Positions 27,489-39,600 of a stretch of DNA of 64,000 nt are shown here, in pieces; the first letter of the stretch is position 1, and the number at the start of each line of letters is the position of its first letter. Below the pieces are notes generated by a model. It had not been told where the DNA came from. It did no database searches and worked only from the letters and a program-made list of their open reading frames with translations. The DNA comes from Geothrix sp. 21YS21S-4 (GTDB taxonomy: Bacteria; Acidobacteriota; Holophagae; Holophagales; Holophagaceae): assembly GCF_030845995.1 (NCBI RefSeq), contig NZ_CP132719.1:1612001-1676000 (forward strand), read 5' to 3'. The translations under genes and the position numbers were made by a program.

Positions 27489-28844
27489 TTGGACCACAGT
27501 CCCGCCTACCGCCTTCGCAGGTTCCTCAACTGGTTTCCCCTGGGGCTGACCTACGCGGCCATGTACATGGGCCGCTACAACTTCAACATCGTGAAGAACG
27601 ACATCGGGGCCTGGTACCACCTCGACAAGGCGCAGATGGGGCTCATCGCCTCGGCGGGGTTCTGGACCTACGGTCTGGCGGTGGCGTTCAACGGCCCGCT
27701 GGCGGACCGCATCGGCGGACGGAAGGCCATCCTCCTAGGCGCCCTCGGCGCAGCCCTCGTGAACCTGGCGATCGGGTTCATGTTCCTGGGCACCTCGGGC
27801 ACGCAGATCCTCCTGAGCATGAGCCTGCTCTGGAGCCTGAACATGTACTTCCAGAGCTTCGGCGCCCTCTCCGTGGTGAAGGTGAACAGTACCTGGTTCC
27901 ACGTGCGGGAGCGGGGCGTGTTCGGCGGCATTTTCGGGATCATGATCAGCTCGGGCTACTTCCTCGCCACCACCATCGGGGCCTGGCTGCTTGCCAGTTT
28001 CCGAAGCTGGACGGTGATCTGGTTCGTCCCCGCGGCGGCCATGGCGATGATGTTCGCCGTGGACTGGTTCCTGGTGCGCAACCGGCCGAGCCACGCGGGG
28101 CATCCGGACTTCGACACGGGCGACGGCTCCGACGCAGGCTCGGCCGACGAAACCCCCCTTCCCTTCCGCGAGCTGATGCAGAAGGTGTTCCGCAATCCGG
28201 TGATCGTGTCGCTGATCTTCGCCGAGTTCTGCACGGGCTTCGTCCGCCAGGGCGTGATGCTGTACTTCACCGAATACCTCCAGGAGGTCTACCACCTGGG
28301 CAAGAAGGAGCACCTGTTCTGGTGGACCGGCGTGGCCTTCATGTTCGGCGGGATCCTGGGCGGCCTGCTGTGCGGGTGGATGAGCGACAAGCTGTTCCAG
28401 TCCCGGCGCCCGCCGGTGGCCTTCATCTTCTACCTGATCCAGGTGGTGATGCTGGCCCTGCTGGGCATGTCCTTCGGCCGCGGCACCTGGGGCGGCCAGG
28501 TCTGGGCCGTCATTCTGCTGGGCCTCACCGCCATGTTCATCTTCGGTGTCCACGGGATGCTCAGCGGCACCGCCAGCATGGACTTCGGCGGCCGCAAGGC
28601 CGCGGCCTCCGTGGCCGGCGCCCTGGACGGCATCCAGTACATCGGCTCCGGCCTCACCGGCTTCGGCCTGGGCTCCCTGCTCCAGCGCCACGGCTGGGAC
28701 GGCACGCCCATCCTCGCGGGCCCCGCGGCCCACCAGCCGGCCCACGCCTGGGTCTGGGTCGGGGCCATCATCCCCTTCAGCCTGATCGGCGCCTACATCA
28801 TGACCCGCATCTGGAACGCCAAAGCGGGCGCCGGGGCGCACTGA
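27489..28844 (+). CDS. MFS transporter of the organophosphate:phosphate antiporter family (GlpT/UhpT type)
   Basis: About 451 residues from the TTG at 27489, which has GAGG five bases upstream and a TACCCT box before it; the frame is open back to 27441 but without a better ribosome site. Twelve predicted transmembrane helices. The OPA hallmark GRYNFNIVKND at about 27-37 and the DRIGGRK loop after the second helix are both present. Family members exchange glycerol-3-phosphate or hexose phosphate for phosphate. Substrate here is not determined. Confidence 0.85.
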   Translation: MDHSPAYRLRRFLNWFPLGLTYAAMYMGRYNFNIVKNDIGAWYHLDKAQMGLIASAGFWTYGLAVAFNGPLADRIGGRKAILLGALGAALVNLAIGFMFLGTSGTQILLSMSLLWSLNMYFQSFGALSVVKVNSTWFHVRERGVFGGIFGIMISSGYFLATTIGAWLLASFRSWTVIWFVPAAAMAMMFAVDWFLVRNRPSHAGHPDFDTGDGSDAGSADETPLPFRELMQKVFRNPVIVSLIFAEFCTGFVRQGVMLYFTEYLQEVYHLGKKEHLFWWTGVAFMFGGILGGLLCGWMSDKLFQSRRPPVAFIFYLIQVVMLALLGMSFGRGTWGGQVWAVILLGLTAMFIFGVHGMLSGTASMDFGGRKAAASVAGALDGIQYIGSGLTGFGLGSLLQRHGWDGTPILAGPAAHQPAHAWVWVGAIIPFSLIGAYIMTRIWNAKAGAGAH

Positions 28845-28855
28845 ACAGGAATTTT

Positions 28856-28926
28856 TAACCGCAGATCGGCGCAGATGAAAAGCATTTGAAAGCTTTTATC
28901 TGCGTTCTCTGCGACATCTGCGGTTA
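28856..28926. repeat. Dispersed palindromic repeat, family B, copy 1
   Basis: 71 bp between convergent genes. Outer arms TAACCGCAGAT and ATCTGCGGTTA are exact complements, and inner arms GCAGATGAAAAGC / AGCTTTTATCTGC pair imperfectly. Probably works as a bidirectional terminator here. Related arms lie in the 53.6-53.9 kb mosaic. Confidence 0.8.
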
Positions 28927-28933
28927 GAGGCTT

Positions 28934-29923
28934 TTACTTCTTCGCCAATTGGTCGAACGCCGCCTTCAGGCCGCTGTGGATGGCATCCACGTCGGCAGGC
29001 TTCCACGATTTCTGGTCTTCCCGGACGAAGGTGGTCAGATCGCCGCGGTTGTCGAAGCGGGCGACGGGCAGGTGGTAGATCTTGGCCTCGTAGCGGTCGC
29101 CGATGGGGACGATGCGCTCCACGCGGATGGTGCCGGGACGGTCGCTCTGCTCCATCAGCCAGGCCATGTCGTCCGTGCCGTACTGGCCCAGCATAACCTC
29201 CATGGGGACGCTGTGGTGGAGGATGCTGCCCTGGCCGTTGGGACGGCCGCGCTCGATGTTCTTGCGGCGGCTCTCGACGGGATCCACCCAGACGTAGAGG
29301 ACGGACGCCTTTTCCAGAATGGCGGGAGACAGGGTCTGGAAGGCCGTGTCGTAGCCCTGGGGGGGACACAGGGGAAAGGCGAAGCCGTGGGCGCCGCCGC
29401 GGGCGGCTTCGATCACCAGGGTGCGGCCGGCCTTATCCTGGGCATTCTGGCGGTTGAGGGCGTCCAGCTCGGCACGGCACTCGGCTTCGAGGGCCTCGGC
29501 CATCCGCACCCGAAGGCGATGAGGCACATTCCCGAGGTACTCGGGCAGCCCCACCTTGACGTGGGCGGCGTCCAGCCGGTCGAACAGGTGCTGGGCGGCG
29601 CTTCCCACCTCGACCTGACGGCTGCCCATGAGGTTGGCGTAGTCCTCGTTCAGCAGTTCGATGAGGACAGCCCATGTCCAGTTGTCACGAAAGGGGCGAT
29701 TGGGGCCGTGGTAATAGGCGTAATCGAGCCCGTTGGCCTTGAGTTCGTCGTCGATCCGGTGCATCAGGTGCACGTACGGATAGTCGTCCAACTGGAGGGT
29801 CGGACCCATGTGGAAGTCGTTCCGGCACTGGTCGGGCGTGAGGCTCGCCAGGTAGCGGCGCACCTCCGACTTGCCGGATGCCGGCAGGCTGAAGAGAAGG
29901 ATCGTGTCGAGAAGCTGGCTCAT
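28934..29923 (-). CDS. P-loop protein of unknown function
   Basis: 329 residues. A P-loop-like motif SLPASGKSEV lies at residues 12-21, directly after the first beta strand, as in nucleotide kinases. A later strand LVIEAARGG near 170 and VLYVWVDP near 207 may carry the Walker B and substrate parts. The protein could phosphorylate or otherwise bind nucleotide, but I do not recognise a named family. The ATG at 29923 is 7 bases downstream of a TACGGT hexamer, suggesting a leaderless message. It is divergent from dnaG. Confidence 0.7.
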   Translation of the reverse strand: MSQLLDTILLFSLPASGKSEVRRYLASLTPDQCRNDFHMGPTLQLDDYPYVHLMHRIDDELKANGLDYAYYHGPNRPFRDNWTWAVLIELLNEDYANLMGSRQVEVGSAAQHLFDRLDAAHVKVGLPEYLGNVPHRLRVRMAEALEAECRAELDALNRQNAQDKAGRTLVIEAARGGAHGFAFPLCPPQGYDTAFQTLSPAILEKASVLYVWVDPVESRRKNIERGRPNGQGSILHHSVPMEVMLGQYGTDDMAWLMEQSDRPGTIRVERIVPIGDRYEAKIYHLPVARFDNRGDLTTFVREDQKSWKPADVDAIHSGLKAAFDQLAKK

Positions 29924-30119
29924 GGGTTCCACCGTACGGAACTTTTAGGATGCCATGTCCGCGGGAAATGAAAATCCCGGAAGGGGGAGCAGCCCGGACC
30001 AGCGCGCGATCGGGGCGCGACGAAAGCGGGGGTATGCTGAAGGAGGATTTTCTTCCCCTGTCCTCGGCCCCCTCCGCTTCCGCGAGCGGGGTTTCTTCTT
30101 TCCGGGATGCTCCAAATCC

Positions 30120-31841
30120 ATGCGTGACCGCGAAATCGTCGAGCGCGTCCGGGACGCCACGGACCTGCTGGCCCTGGTGGGCCAGGCGGTGAAGCTCCGC
30201 AAGCAGGGATCCTCCTTCGTGGGCCTGTGCCCCTTCCACGCCGAGCGCAGCCCCAGCTTCCAGGTGGTGCCCGCTCGGGGCTTCTACCACTGCTTCGGGT
30301 GCGGAAAGCACGGCGATGCCTTCGCGTGGCTGATGGAACGCGAGGGGATGACCTTTCCCGAGGCGCTGGAGCAGCTGGCCCGGGCGGCGGGCGTCGACCT
30401 GCCCCAGCGGCGCGAGCGCCCCGCGGCGGAGCTGGACCTGGAGACGCGGCTGCGCGCCGCGCTGGACGCCGCCCAGGCCTTCTACGAGCGCCAGCTCGAG
30501 CGGCGGGAGGACGTCCAGGCCTACCTGCGCCGCCGCGGCTACGAGGGTCCTTTTGTGGCGGAAGCCGGGTTCGGCGCGGCGCCCGATGCCTGGGATTTCC
30601 TGGTGACGCATCTCCGCGGCCTGGGGTTTTCCGGTGAACTGCTGGAACAGGCCGGGCTCGCCAGCCGCAGCGACCGCGGCACCCAGATCGACTTCCTGCG
30701 CAATCGCCTCACCCTGCCCATCCACGATGTCCGGGGGCGCATCGTGGCCTTCGGGGGCCGCGTCATGGGGGACGGGCAGCCCAAGTACCTCAACACCCGG
30801 GACACGGCCCTGTTCCACAAGGGCGAGACCCTGTTCGGCTTTCATCGGGCCAAGGGCGCCATGCGGGACGGAGCCCTGGTGGTGGAAGGCTACTTCGACG
30901 TGCTCCAGCTCCACCAGAACGGCATCCACCAGGCCGTGGCGCCCCTGGGAACGGCCCTCACCGAAGAGCACCTCAAGGCGCTCGGCCGCTTTACCCGCCG
31001 GGTGGTCCTGTGTTTCGACGGGGACGCCGCGGGTCGCCGCGCCATGGAAAAGAGCCTGCGGCTGGCCCTGCCCCTGGGCTTCGAGGTGCGCCTTCTGGAA
31101 CTGCCGCAGGGCGAGGATCCCGACACTTGGTGTCTGCAACTCGGGGGCGAGGCCTTCCGCGAACTACTGCACGTGGCGCCGGACTGGACGGCCTTCATGA
31201 TCGACCGGGCCATGGAAGGCAAGGACCTCCGCCGCATCACGGACCGGATGGCGGCCTTCAAGGACCTGCTGGAATTCCTGCCCTACCTGCCCCGCACCAC
31301 CGAAAGCCGCGATCTCTTCGCCAGCCTGGCGCACCAGCTCCAGGTGCCGCTCCAGGAACTGGACCGCGCCGTGAAGGGCCGCCAGCCCGCGCCGCGCGAA
31401 GTCGAAGCGCTCGTCCGCGCCGAGGAGCCGGAGCTGGACGAGCTGATCCGCGGCCTCGTTCTGCTGGCGGGAGCGGGGGAATGGCGGCGGGTGCAGGAGG
31501 TTCCCCACGCCTGGTGGGAAAGCCTCCCGGGAGCGCCCATCCTACAGGCCCTGCTGGACGCCGAGGGCGACCCGGCGCTGGTCCCCGATGGGGTGCTGGC
31601 GATCCTCCGCCGGCTGGAGGCCCTGGCCAGCCGCCAGGGAGAGGCGGGGCGGGACGCCGAGGCGCTGTTGGCCAAACTGGAGGCCCGCTTCGTGGACCGC
31701 GAAATCCAGGCCAACAACCGCCTCTTGCAGGATCCCCGCACCCAGGCGGAACCCGGGCTCGCGCTCCGCGTCATGACCCGCCAGAACGAGCTGCTGCTGC
31801 GCCAGAAGGAACTGTCCCGCCGCCGCCGGGGCCCCCGCTGA
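30120..31841 (+). CDS. dnaG: DNA primase
   Basis: 573 residues. The CHC2-type zinc finger uses Cys37, His40, Cys58 and Cys61 (CPFH...CFGC). The TOPRIM domain has VVEGYFDVLQL near 257 and CFDGDAAGRRA near 298. It makes RNA primers at the replication fork. The C-terminal helicase-binding domain is short and diverged. The ATG at 30120 begins the conserved MRDREIVERV. rpoD follows after 147 bases with its own promoter. Confidence 0.95.
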   Translation: MRDREIVERVRDATDLLALVGQAVKLRKQGSSFVGLCPFHAERSPSFQVVPARGFYHCFGCGKHGDAFAWLMEREGMTFPEALEQLARAAGVDLPQRRERPAAELDLETRLRAALDAAQAFYERQLERREDVQAYLRRRGYEGPFVAEAGFGAAPDAWDFLVTHLRGLGFSGELLEQAGLASRSDRGTQIDFLRNRLTLPIHDVRGRIVAFGGRVMGDGQPKYLNTRDTALFHKGETLFGFHRAKGAMRDGALVVEGYFDVLQLHQNGIHQAVAPLGTALTEEHLKALGRFTRRVVLCFDGDAAGRRAMEKSLRLALPLGFEVRLLELPQGEDPDTWCLQLGGEAFRELLHVAPDWTAFMIDRAMEGKDLRRITDRMAAFKDLLEFLPYLPRTTESRDLFASLAHQLQVPLQELDRAVKGRQPAPREVEALVRAEEPELDELIRGLVLLAGAGEWRRVQEVPHAWWESLPGAPILQALLDAEGDPALVPDGVLAILRRLEALASRQGEAGRDAEALLAKLEARFVDREIQANNRLLQDPRTQAEPGLALRVMTRQNELLLRQKELSRRRRGPR

Positions 31842-31864
31842 GCCCGGCAGGCAAGACCGCGCCC

Positions 31865-31892
31865 TTGCCCTCCGGGGTGGATCTCTTATACT
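31865..31892 (+). promoter_or_regulatory. Promoter of rpoD
   Basis: TTGCCC (31865-31870), a 16-base spacer, then TATACT (31887-31892). The roughly 90-base leader that follows contains two GC-rich inverted repeats (GGCCGG near 31916 and GCCGGC-ATT-GCCGGC near 31945) that may regulate expression. Confidence 0.55.
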
Positions 31893-31988
31893 GAAAGGTC
31901 CGCTTTCGGCCGGTACATTGGCCGGATTCTGCTTATCCTCGGCCGCCGGCATTGCCGGCCCGGCTTTCCAGCGCTCTTTGAGGTCCGA

Positions 31989-33716
<1,728 letters not shown>

Positions 33717-33778
33717 ACGCGGGAGCGCCGGCCGCATGGGTCGGCGAATTTGTGAGTCATCCGAAGGATGCGAACAGG

Positions 33779-33826
33779 ATTCGCCATCCGCGCTATTCCA
33801 AGACGCTCAAGACTTTCCTGGGATAG
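33779..33826 (+). pseudogene. Detached copy of the last 16 codons of rpoD
   Basis: The 48 bases match rpoD 33669-33716 at 41 positions, including a stop codon in the same place. Translated, it reads [15 protein letters not shown] then stop, with a single amino-acid change from the real end. Of six changed codons, four are synonymous, one swaps the stop (TGA to TAG) and one is Ala to Thr. There is no start or upstream coding region. Upstream similarity (GAGTC, AAGG, TGCG) continues only with gaps. Confidence 0.85.
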
Positions 33827-33835
33827 CAGCGCTCG

Positions 33836-33922
33836 AAAGGATCACCACCAAGGCACGAAGACACCAAGGAAATGCTTTTTGCAGTTCTTGGTGCCTGGGT
33901 GCCTTGGTGGTGAGTTTTTTAT
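33836..33922. repeat. Dispersed palindromic repeat, family A, copy 2
   Basis: Left arm AAGGATCACCACCAAGGCAC (from 33838) and right arm ending in CCTTGGTGGTGAG. It lies between the rpoD tail copy and the MFS gene, where both flanking genes point the same way. A T-run (TTTTTT, 33916-33921) after the right arm could make it a terminator of rpoD. Confidence 0.8.
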
Positions 33923-33958
33923 CTCAACCCCACGAAAATCCTTGGGTAGCCTGAACCT

Positions 33959-35578
33959 GTGAACCGACCCGCCAGTCCCCTCGCCCCGCTCAAGAATCAC
34001 CTCTTCCTGGCGATCTGGATCGCCGCCATGGCTTCGAACGTCGGGACGTGGGTCCAGAGCGTGGGCGAGAAGTGGGTGATGGGCGAACTCACCCGCTCGC
34101 CCCTCCTCATGAGCCTGATCGAGACCGGCTCCACGCTGCCCATGCTGATCCTGTCGATGCCCGGCGGCGCCATCGCCGACATCGTCGACCGGCGCCGGCT
34201 GCTCCTGATCACCCAGGCCTGGATGCTGCTGGTGGCCGCGGCCATGGCCCTCATGTCCGCGTTGCATCTGGTCACGCCGGCCCTGCTCATCACCATGTCC
34301 CTGCTGCTGGGCGTGGGCGCGGCCCTCAACGCCCCGGCCTGGCAGGCTTCGGTCCCCGATCTGGTGCCCAAGGACCAGATCGCCGCGGGCGTGGCCCTGA
34401 ACAGCGCCGGATTCAACGTCAGCCGCGCCGTGGGACCGGCCCTGGGCGGACTCGTGGTGGGCTGGCTCGGGGCCACCTGGGCCTTCGCGCTCAATGCGGT
34501 CTCCTTCGTGGGCGTCCTGATGGTGCTCCAGAGCTGGAAGCGGCAGCCGGTCCCGACGGATCTGCCGGCGGAGCGCTTCGCCGCGGCCATGAAGGTCGGA
34601 TTGCGCTACACCCGCCACCGCAAGGCTCTCCAGGTGATTCTGCTGCGCGGCGGCGGGTTCGTGTTCTTCGGAGGGACGATCTTCAGCCTCCTGCCCACCC
34701 TCGCCATCCACCATCTGGGCCTGGGTTCCACCGCCTTCGGCGTGCTCCTGGGATGCACGGGCGCGGGCGCGGTGGGAGCCACCCTCGTTCTGCCGGCCCT
34801 GCGGGCGCGGATGTCGCCCAACGCCCTGCTGGCGGCTGCCACGTCCACGTTCGCGGCCGGCGTGTTCGTGTTGGCCTTCGTGGTCCACGCCGTACCCGTC
34901 GGCCTGGCGCTCCTGGTCTGCGGCGCGGGGTGGCTGTCGGTCCTGAGCACCTGCAATACCGCAGTGCAGCTGTCCGTGCCCTCCTGGGTGCGGGCCCGCG
35001 CCCTCGGCGTCTATATCACCGTATGGGGCGGCGCCATGGCGGCGGGCGCGGCCTTCTGGGGCTGGGTGGGCGAGCACTGGGGAATCCACACGGCCTTCGC
35101 CTGCTCCGCCGCGGGCCTCCTTCTGCTGCTGGCCTTCACGGGGCGGTTGCGCATCCAGGCGCTCCACGAGCCCATGGACCTCAGTCCCCACCGCCTTCAG
35201 CCGCACTCGCCCGAAGCCATCCATCCCGACGAGGGCCCGATCCTGACGGTCCTGGAATACCGCGTCCCCGAGGACCGCAAAGCCGCCTTCCAGGAGGCCA
35301 TGCGGGAAGTGCGCCGGATCCGGATCCGGGACGGGGCCGTGCGCTGGTCGCTGTTCCAGGATCTGAAGCGCCCGGAAACGGGCGTGCTCCGCTTCACCGA
35401 GAGCTTCCTCAGCTCCAGCTGGGGCGAGCATCTCCGCCAGCACCACCGCGCCACGGTGGAGGACCGCGATATCTTCCGCCAGGCCTATGCCCTGGGCGCC
35501 GAGCAGGCGCCGAGGATCCGCCACCTCATCGCCGCGTGGGAGGATCGGGGCTCCTTCCTCGACCGCATCCTCGAATAG
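33959..35578 (+). CDS. MFS exporter (EntS/MFS_3 type) with C-terminal monooxygenase-like domain
   Basis: 539 residues with a GTG start. Residues 10-400 form about twelve transmembrane helices in the arrangement of the MFS_3 (EntS) group, with IADIVDRRR near 77 after the second helix. Residues 425-539 form a soluble domain (LTVLEYRVPEDRKAAFQEAM and later WGEHLRQHHRAT) resembling the antibiotic-biosynthesis-monooxygenase-type fold fused to this transporter subfamily. Substrate unknown. The -10-like TAGCCT at 33947-33952 is only 6 bases from the GTG, suggesting a leaderless message. Confidence 0.82.
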   Translation: MNRPASPLAPLKNHLFLAIWIAAMASNVGTWVQSVGEKWVMGELTRSPLLMSLIETGSTLPMLILSMPGGAIADIVDRRRLLLITQAWMLLVAAAMALMSALHLVTPALLITMSLLLGVGAALNAPAWQASVPDLVPKDQIAAGVALNSAGFNVSRAVGPALGGLVVGWLGATWAFALNAVSFVGVLMVLQSWKRQPVPTDLPAERFAAAMKVGLRYTRHRKALQVILLRGGGFVFFGGTIFSLLPTLAIHHLGLGSTAFGVLLGCTGAGAVGATLVLPALRARMSPNALLAAATSTFAAGVFVLAFVVHAVPVGLALLVCGAGWLSVLSTCNTAVQLSVPSWVRARALGVYITVWGGAMAAGAAFWGWVGEHWGIHTAFACSAAGLLLLLAFTGRLRIQALHEPMDLSPHRLQPHSPEAIHPDEGPILTVLEYRVPEDRKAAFQEAMREVRRIRIRDGAVRWSLFQDLKRPETGVLRFTESFLSSSWGEHLRQHHRATVEDRDIFRQAYALGAEQAPRIRHLIAAWEDRGSFLDRILE

Positions 35579-35631
35579 GATTCGCGCCGCGTTTCGGTCA
35601 TGCTGAACCCATCGTTTCGGAGCCCGCGCCC

Positions 35632-36600
35632 GTGCTTTCCAAGGACCAGACCCTGGGCAAATACCAGATCCTGGATCGCCTCGGGTCCGGCGGATTCGGC
35701 GCCGTGTACCTCGCCATCGACACCTGGGTGAACCGGAAGGTGGCGCTCAAGGTGCCGCACCAGCAGGAGGACGAGATCGTCGACCTGCTGAAGGAGCCCC
35801 GCATCATGGCGGGCCTGAAGCACCCGAACATCGTTGAGCTGATCACGGTGGAGCGGAAGAACGGGATCTTCTTCATGGTGCTGGAGTACGTGGAAGGCGA
35901 GAGCCTGGATCGAATGATCCGCCGGGAGCGCGCCCTGCCGCCCACCCGCGCCCTGGAGATCGGCGTGGACGTGTGCAGCGCCATCGCCTTCGCCCACGGC
36001 CACCAGATCCTGCACCGGGACCTGCGGCCCGCCAACATCCTGGTGAACCGCGAGGGCGTGGCCAAGGTCACGGATTTCGGCACCTCTCGCGTGCTGGAGA
36101 TGCAGCACGTCCCCTTCGCCCCCACCCGGATCGGCTCGCCCCCCTACATGGCGCCGGAGCACTTCCGCGGCCGGGCCGTGTTCCAGTCGGACCTGTGGTC
36201 CCTGGGGATCACGCTCTACGAGATGCTGACGGGCACGGTGCCCTTCTACGACGCCGATCCGTTGAAGATCGCCCAGGCCTTCACCAGCCAGCAGATTCCC
36301 GCCCCGCACTTGCGGAACGCCGCGGTGCCGAAGGCCTTCTCCGAAGTGGTGATGCGGGCTCTGGCGGTGAACCTGGGTGAACGCTACCTCTCCGCCCAGG
36401 CCTTCCTGGAGGCCCTTCGCCGCCTCAAGGACAACGTGGCCCGCGAAACCCGGCCGCTGGGCACCGCGGTCCTCTCCTCCAGCACGTCCGGCCCCCACGC
36501 GACGCTGCGCGCGGTCACCCAGGCCCGCCTCTGCCGCTTCTGCTACCGCCAACTTCCCCGCATGGCCACGACCTGCCCCAACTGCGGGGAGAGGACCTAG
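35632..36600 (+). CDS. Ser/Thr protein kinase with C-terminal zinc ribbon
   Basis: 322 residues from the GTG at 35632 (GGAG 9 bases upstream). Kinase domain 10-270: Gly-loop LGSGGFGAVY at 17-26, catalytic-site Lys40, HRDLRPAN at 128-135, DFG at 148-150. No membrane helix, so it is cytosolic. The end carries two CxxC pairs (Cys301/Cys304 and Cys315/Cys318), forming a small zinc ribbon of the kind that often binds nucleic acid or partner proteins. The tamB-like gene starts with GTG immediately at the next base after the stop, so the two are translationally coupled. Confidence 0.88.
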   Translation: MLSKDQTLGKYQILDRLGSGGFGAVYLAIDTWVNRKVALKVPHQQEDEIVDLLKEPRIMAGLKHPNIVELITVERKNGIFFMVLEYVEGESLDRMIRRERALPPTRALEIGVDVCSAIAFAHGHQILHRDLRPANILVNREGVAKVTDFGTSRVLEMQHVPFAPTRIGSPPYMAPEHFRGRAVFQSDLWSLGITLYEMLTGTVPFYDADPLKIAQAFTSQQIPAPHLRNAAVPKAFSEVVMRALAVNLGERYLSAQAFLEALRRLKDNVARETRPLGTAVLSSSTSGPHATLRAVTQARLCRFCYRQLPRMATTCPNCGERT

Positions 36601-39600
36601 GTGGCCTGGAGTTCCCTGAAGCCCGCAGTGGGACGGCTGTGGAGCCGCCGCTGGGTGCGCCGCGTGTCCTACGTGCTGGTGGCCGGAACCGGAATCCTGG
36701 TGGTGGCGCCCTGGGTCGCCACCCGGTCCTCCGTCCTCCGCTGGGCGATGACCAAGCTGGATGGCCTGGTGCGGGAGGAGACCGGCCTTTCCCTGGCCAT
36801 CGGCGACCTGGAACTCCACCCCGCCCTCGGATCGGTGGTCGTGCGGGACATCCGCCTGGGCGGAGATTTGCTGACGATCCAGCGCCTCGAGCTGCGGGCG
36901 GATTTCGCATCCCTGTTCTCCCGTTCCCCGCGGATCTTCGCCCTCCGGGCCGATCACCCCCGGCTCCGACTGACGGAAGCGGGGCTCGCCCAGATCAAAC
37001 TGAAAGAGCATCCTCCCCGCAAGGGCCCCCTGCCCCAGGTGCGGTTGGACCTCCTGACCCTTACCGAGGGGGACATCGAGATTCCCCGGGCCCTGGGAAC
37101 CATCCCCGCGCTCCACTACCACTTCGGGCTGAAGGCCACGGGCCACGGCCCCAACCGCCTGTGGGTGGAGCTGAACGGCCCCGTACTGTCCATCCAGGGA
37201 CCGGCCGGCTGGGAACACGGCCGCCTGGACCTGAGCGGCGAAGTCTCCGAAACCTTCGTCCAGGTGCAGCAAGCCGCGCTCAGTCTGGGTGACAGCCGGG
37301 CCATCATCAGCGGGCGCTTCGAGGGCGGAACCGCATCGACGCCCGGGCGCCTGGAAGCCCACCTCGCCGGCGCCGTGAACCTGGCGCAGGCTGCCCGGTG
37401 GGGGAACGTCCCTCCCCCCATCGAAGGCGCCCTCACCGTGGACGCCACGGTGGCCGGGCCGCTGCCCGCGCCCCAGGGCACCCTCAAGGTGGAGGGATCG
37501 GATCTCCGCCCCGCCCATCGCGCCTTCCAGCCCGGCCGGTTCGAAGCCCGGGCCAGCGGGGGGCTGGAGGCCGTCCGCGTAGAGCGCGTCCACTGGAGTT
37601 CTCCCCAGGGCGAGCTGGAGGCCCACGGCACCTGGTCGCGGAAGGTTCCTCTCGAAGCCTCGCTCCAGGCCCGCGGCATCGATCTGGAAGCGGTGGGCCA
37701 GGCGCTCCACGCCCCCGAGCTGCGCGGCGTCCGGGCCACCCTCGACGCCCAGGTCCAGGGCCCCCAGGATCCGGCCACCCTCGCGCGCTTCGACCGGTGG
37801 CGGGCCACCGCCCGGGCGGCCTTCACCCAGGGGGGACGGGAAGCCGGCGGCCTGCGGGCGTCCCTGGAAGGGGGAAAGGCGGTCCTCCCTTCCCTCAACC
37901 TGGATCTGGAGGCCCTGAAGCTGTCGGGAACGGGCCACGCCACCTTCGGCCCCCGCGGCCTCGTCCGTCTCGATGGCGAGGGACGGGCGGAGGTGAACGC
38001 GGCCCAGGTCGCGGAATCGCTTCGCGCGTGGAAGATCGTGGACCTCGATATGGAAGGCCCGACCCACGCCCAGGCGAAGGTCCGGTGGAGCAAGGGGCCA
38101 GGGCTGGAGCTGGAGGGATCCGTCGAGGTGGCCGCCCCCCGCTGGCACGGCGCCCGGGTCGACGCCCTCCGGGCCCAGGTGGAGATCCGGGACTCGGACC
38201 TGTGGGTCAAGGGCATCGAGCTGACCAAGGATGAAGGCCGCGGCAGCGGCGACCTGTGGCTCACCTGGCGGAAGACCCTGCCCGGCGAGTCGCAGATGGA
38301 CATGTGCTACACCGCCTTCCGCCTTCCCGCGGCCGAGGGCCTCAAGGCGGCAGATCTCGGCGATCTGCCCATCACCGGCACTGGCAGCGGCTGGGTGCGC
38401 CTCCAGGGCCCCTACGACCGCATCCAGATGTGGGGCGCCGCCCAGGCCGAGGCCGGCCAGGTCTACGGAATCCAGGTCCCCGCCGCCTCCTCCGATTTCT
38501 CGATGGACATCGCGAACCTGCGGCTTCGGCTCGAAGACGTCCGGATCGCCGAGCGCCCCGAGCAATTGGGATCGCCCGCCGCGGCCCCCGAGGGCGCGCT
38601 GGCCTTGAAGGGCCGCGCGGACATGGATTTCGACCGCCGCACCTGGCGCGTGGAGCTGGCCGGACGGGTGGATTCGCAGCTCCTGGCCCTACCGGGACCG
38701 CGGATCCAGGCCCAGGTGGACGCCCGGCTGCTAGGGCCCATCGTCGCGCCCTTCGGCCCCTTCGACCTTCCGGAGGGCAGCGTCCGCTGGAGCCGCGGCC
38801 GGATCTTCTTCGGTCCCCGCAGCCAGGAAGGGCTGGAGGGCTCGCTGAGCCTGGAGGGCGGCCGGTTGGAGACCCGCCTTGGACTGGAGGGCATGGCCGA
38901 ACCCCTCCTGACCGCCCGCCTCCGGCAGGAGGGCGCGGAGCTGGTAGGAGAAGCCGCGGTCCAGGTCTCTCCGGCCAGCGCCCACACCGAGAATCTGGCC
39001 CGCAGTCTCAGCGAGGACCTCATGGAGGACCTGGGCCTGGCCGCCCGGTTCCAGGGCCGCTGGAATGGCCAGGATCTGCGCTGGAGCGGCTCCCTGGATC
39101 AGCTCACGGCGCGATTCCCCGCCTTCGAGCTGCAGCGGGTGGGCACCTCCGTCCTCCGCGGCACCGCCGCCGGCGCGGACGTGGACATCGCCCTGGAGGG
39201 GCGCGGCCGCAACCCCGCTGACGCCCCCGCGCAGGCTGCGGGGCTGCGCATCACGGGCAGCCTCCCCTTCTTCCCGTCGGCGCCCCTCGACGTGCGGCTG
39301 CTGGGGACCGCGAACCTCGCCCACCTCAAGAGCATCCTCGACCGGGTGATGGAAGTGGACGAGTACAACCTCCTGTCCGAACTTCGGGTGGAGGGCCTGG
39401 GCCGCCTGGACCTGCGGGCCCATGGGACCTACCTGGATCCGCGCCTGGACGGCACCCTGTCCCTGGAGAACGGCCGGGCCAACCTGCGCGGCTACCAGGG
39501 CGTGGAAGATTTGCGGGCGGATCTGGTCTTCAAGGACCGGATCATCTCCCTGCCGGAGAACAACCCTCTGCGGGGAACCCTGGCCCATGGGGACCTGCGG

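Noticed and set aside
36601-36700. Separate start upstream for the TamB-like protein
   Set aside because: The preceding base is the last base of the kinase stop; GTG at 36601 gives a normal signal anchor.
35485-38565. A 1026-codon open frame on the minus strand across the second kinase and tamB
   Set aside because: It is antisense to two well-supported genes, has Gly/Glu/Gln-rich low-complexity sequence with no recognisable domain, and arises from codon bias in GC-rich DNA.
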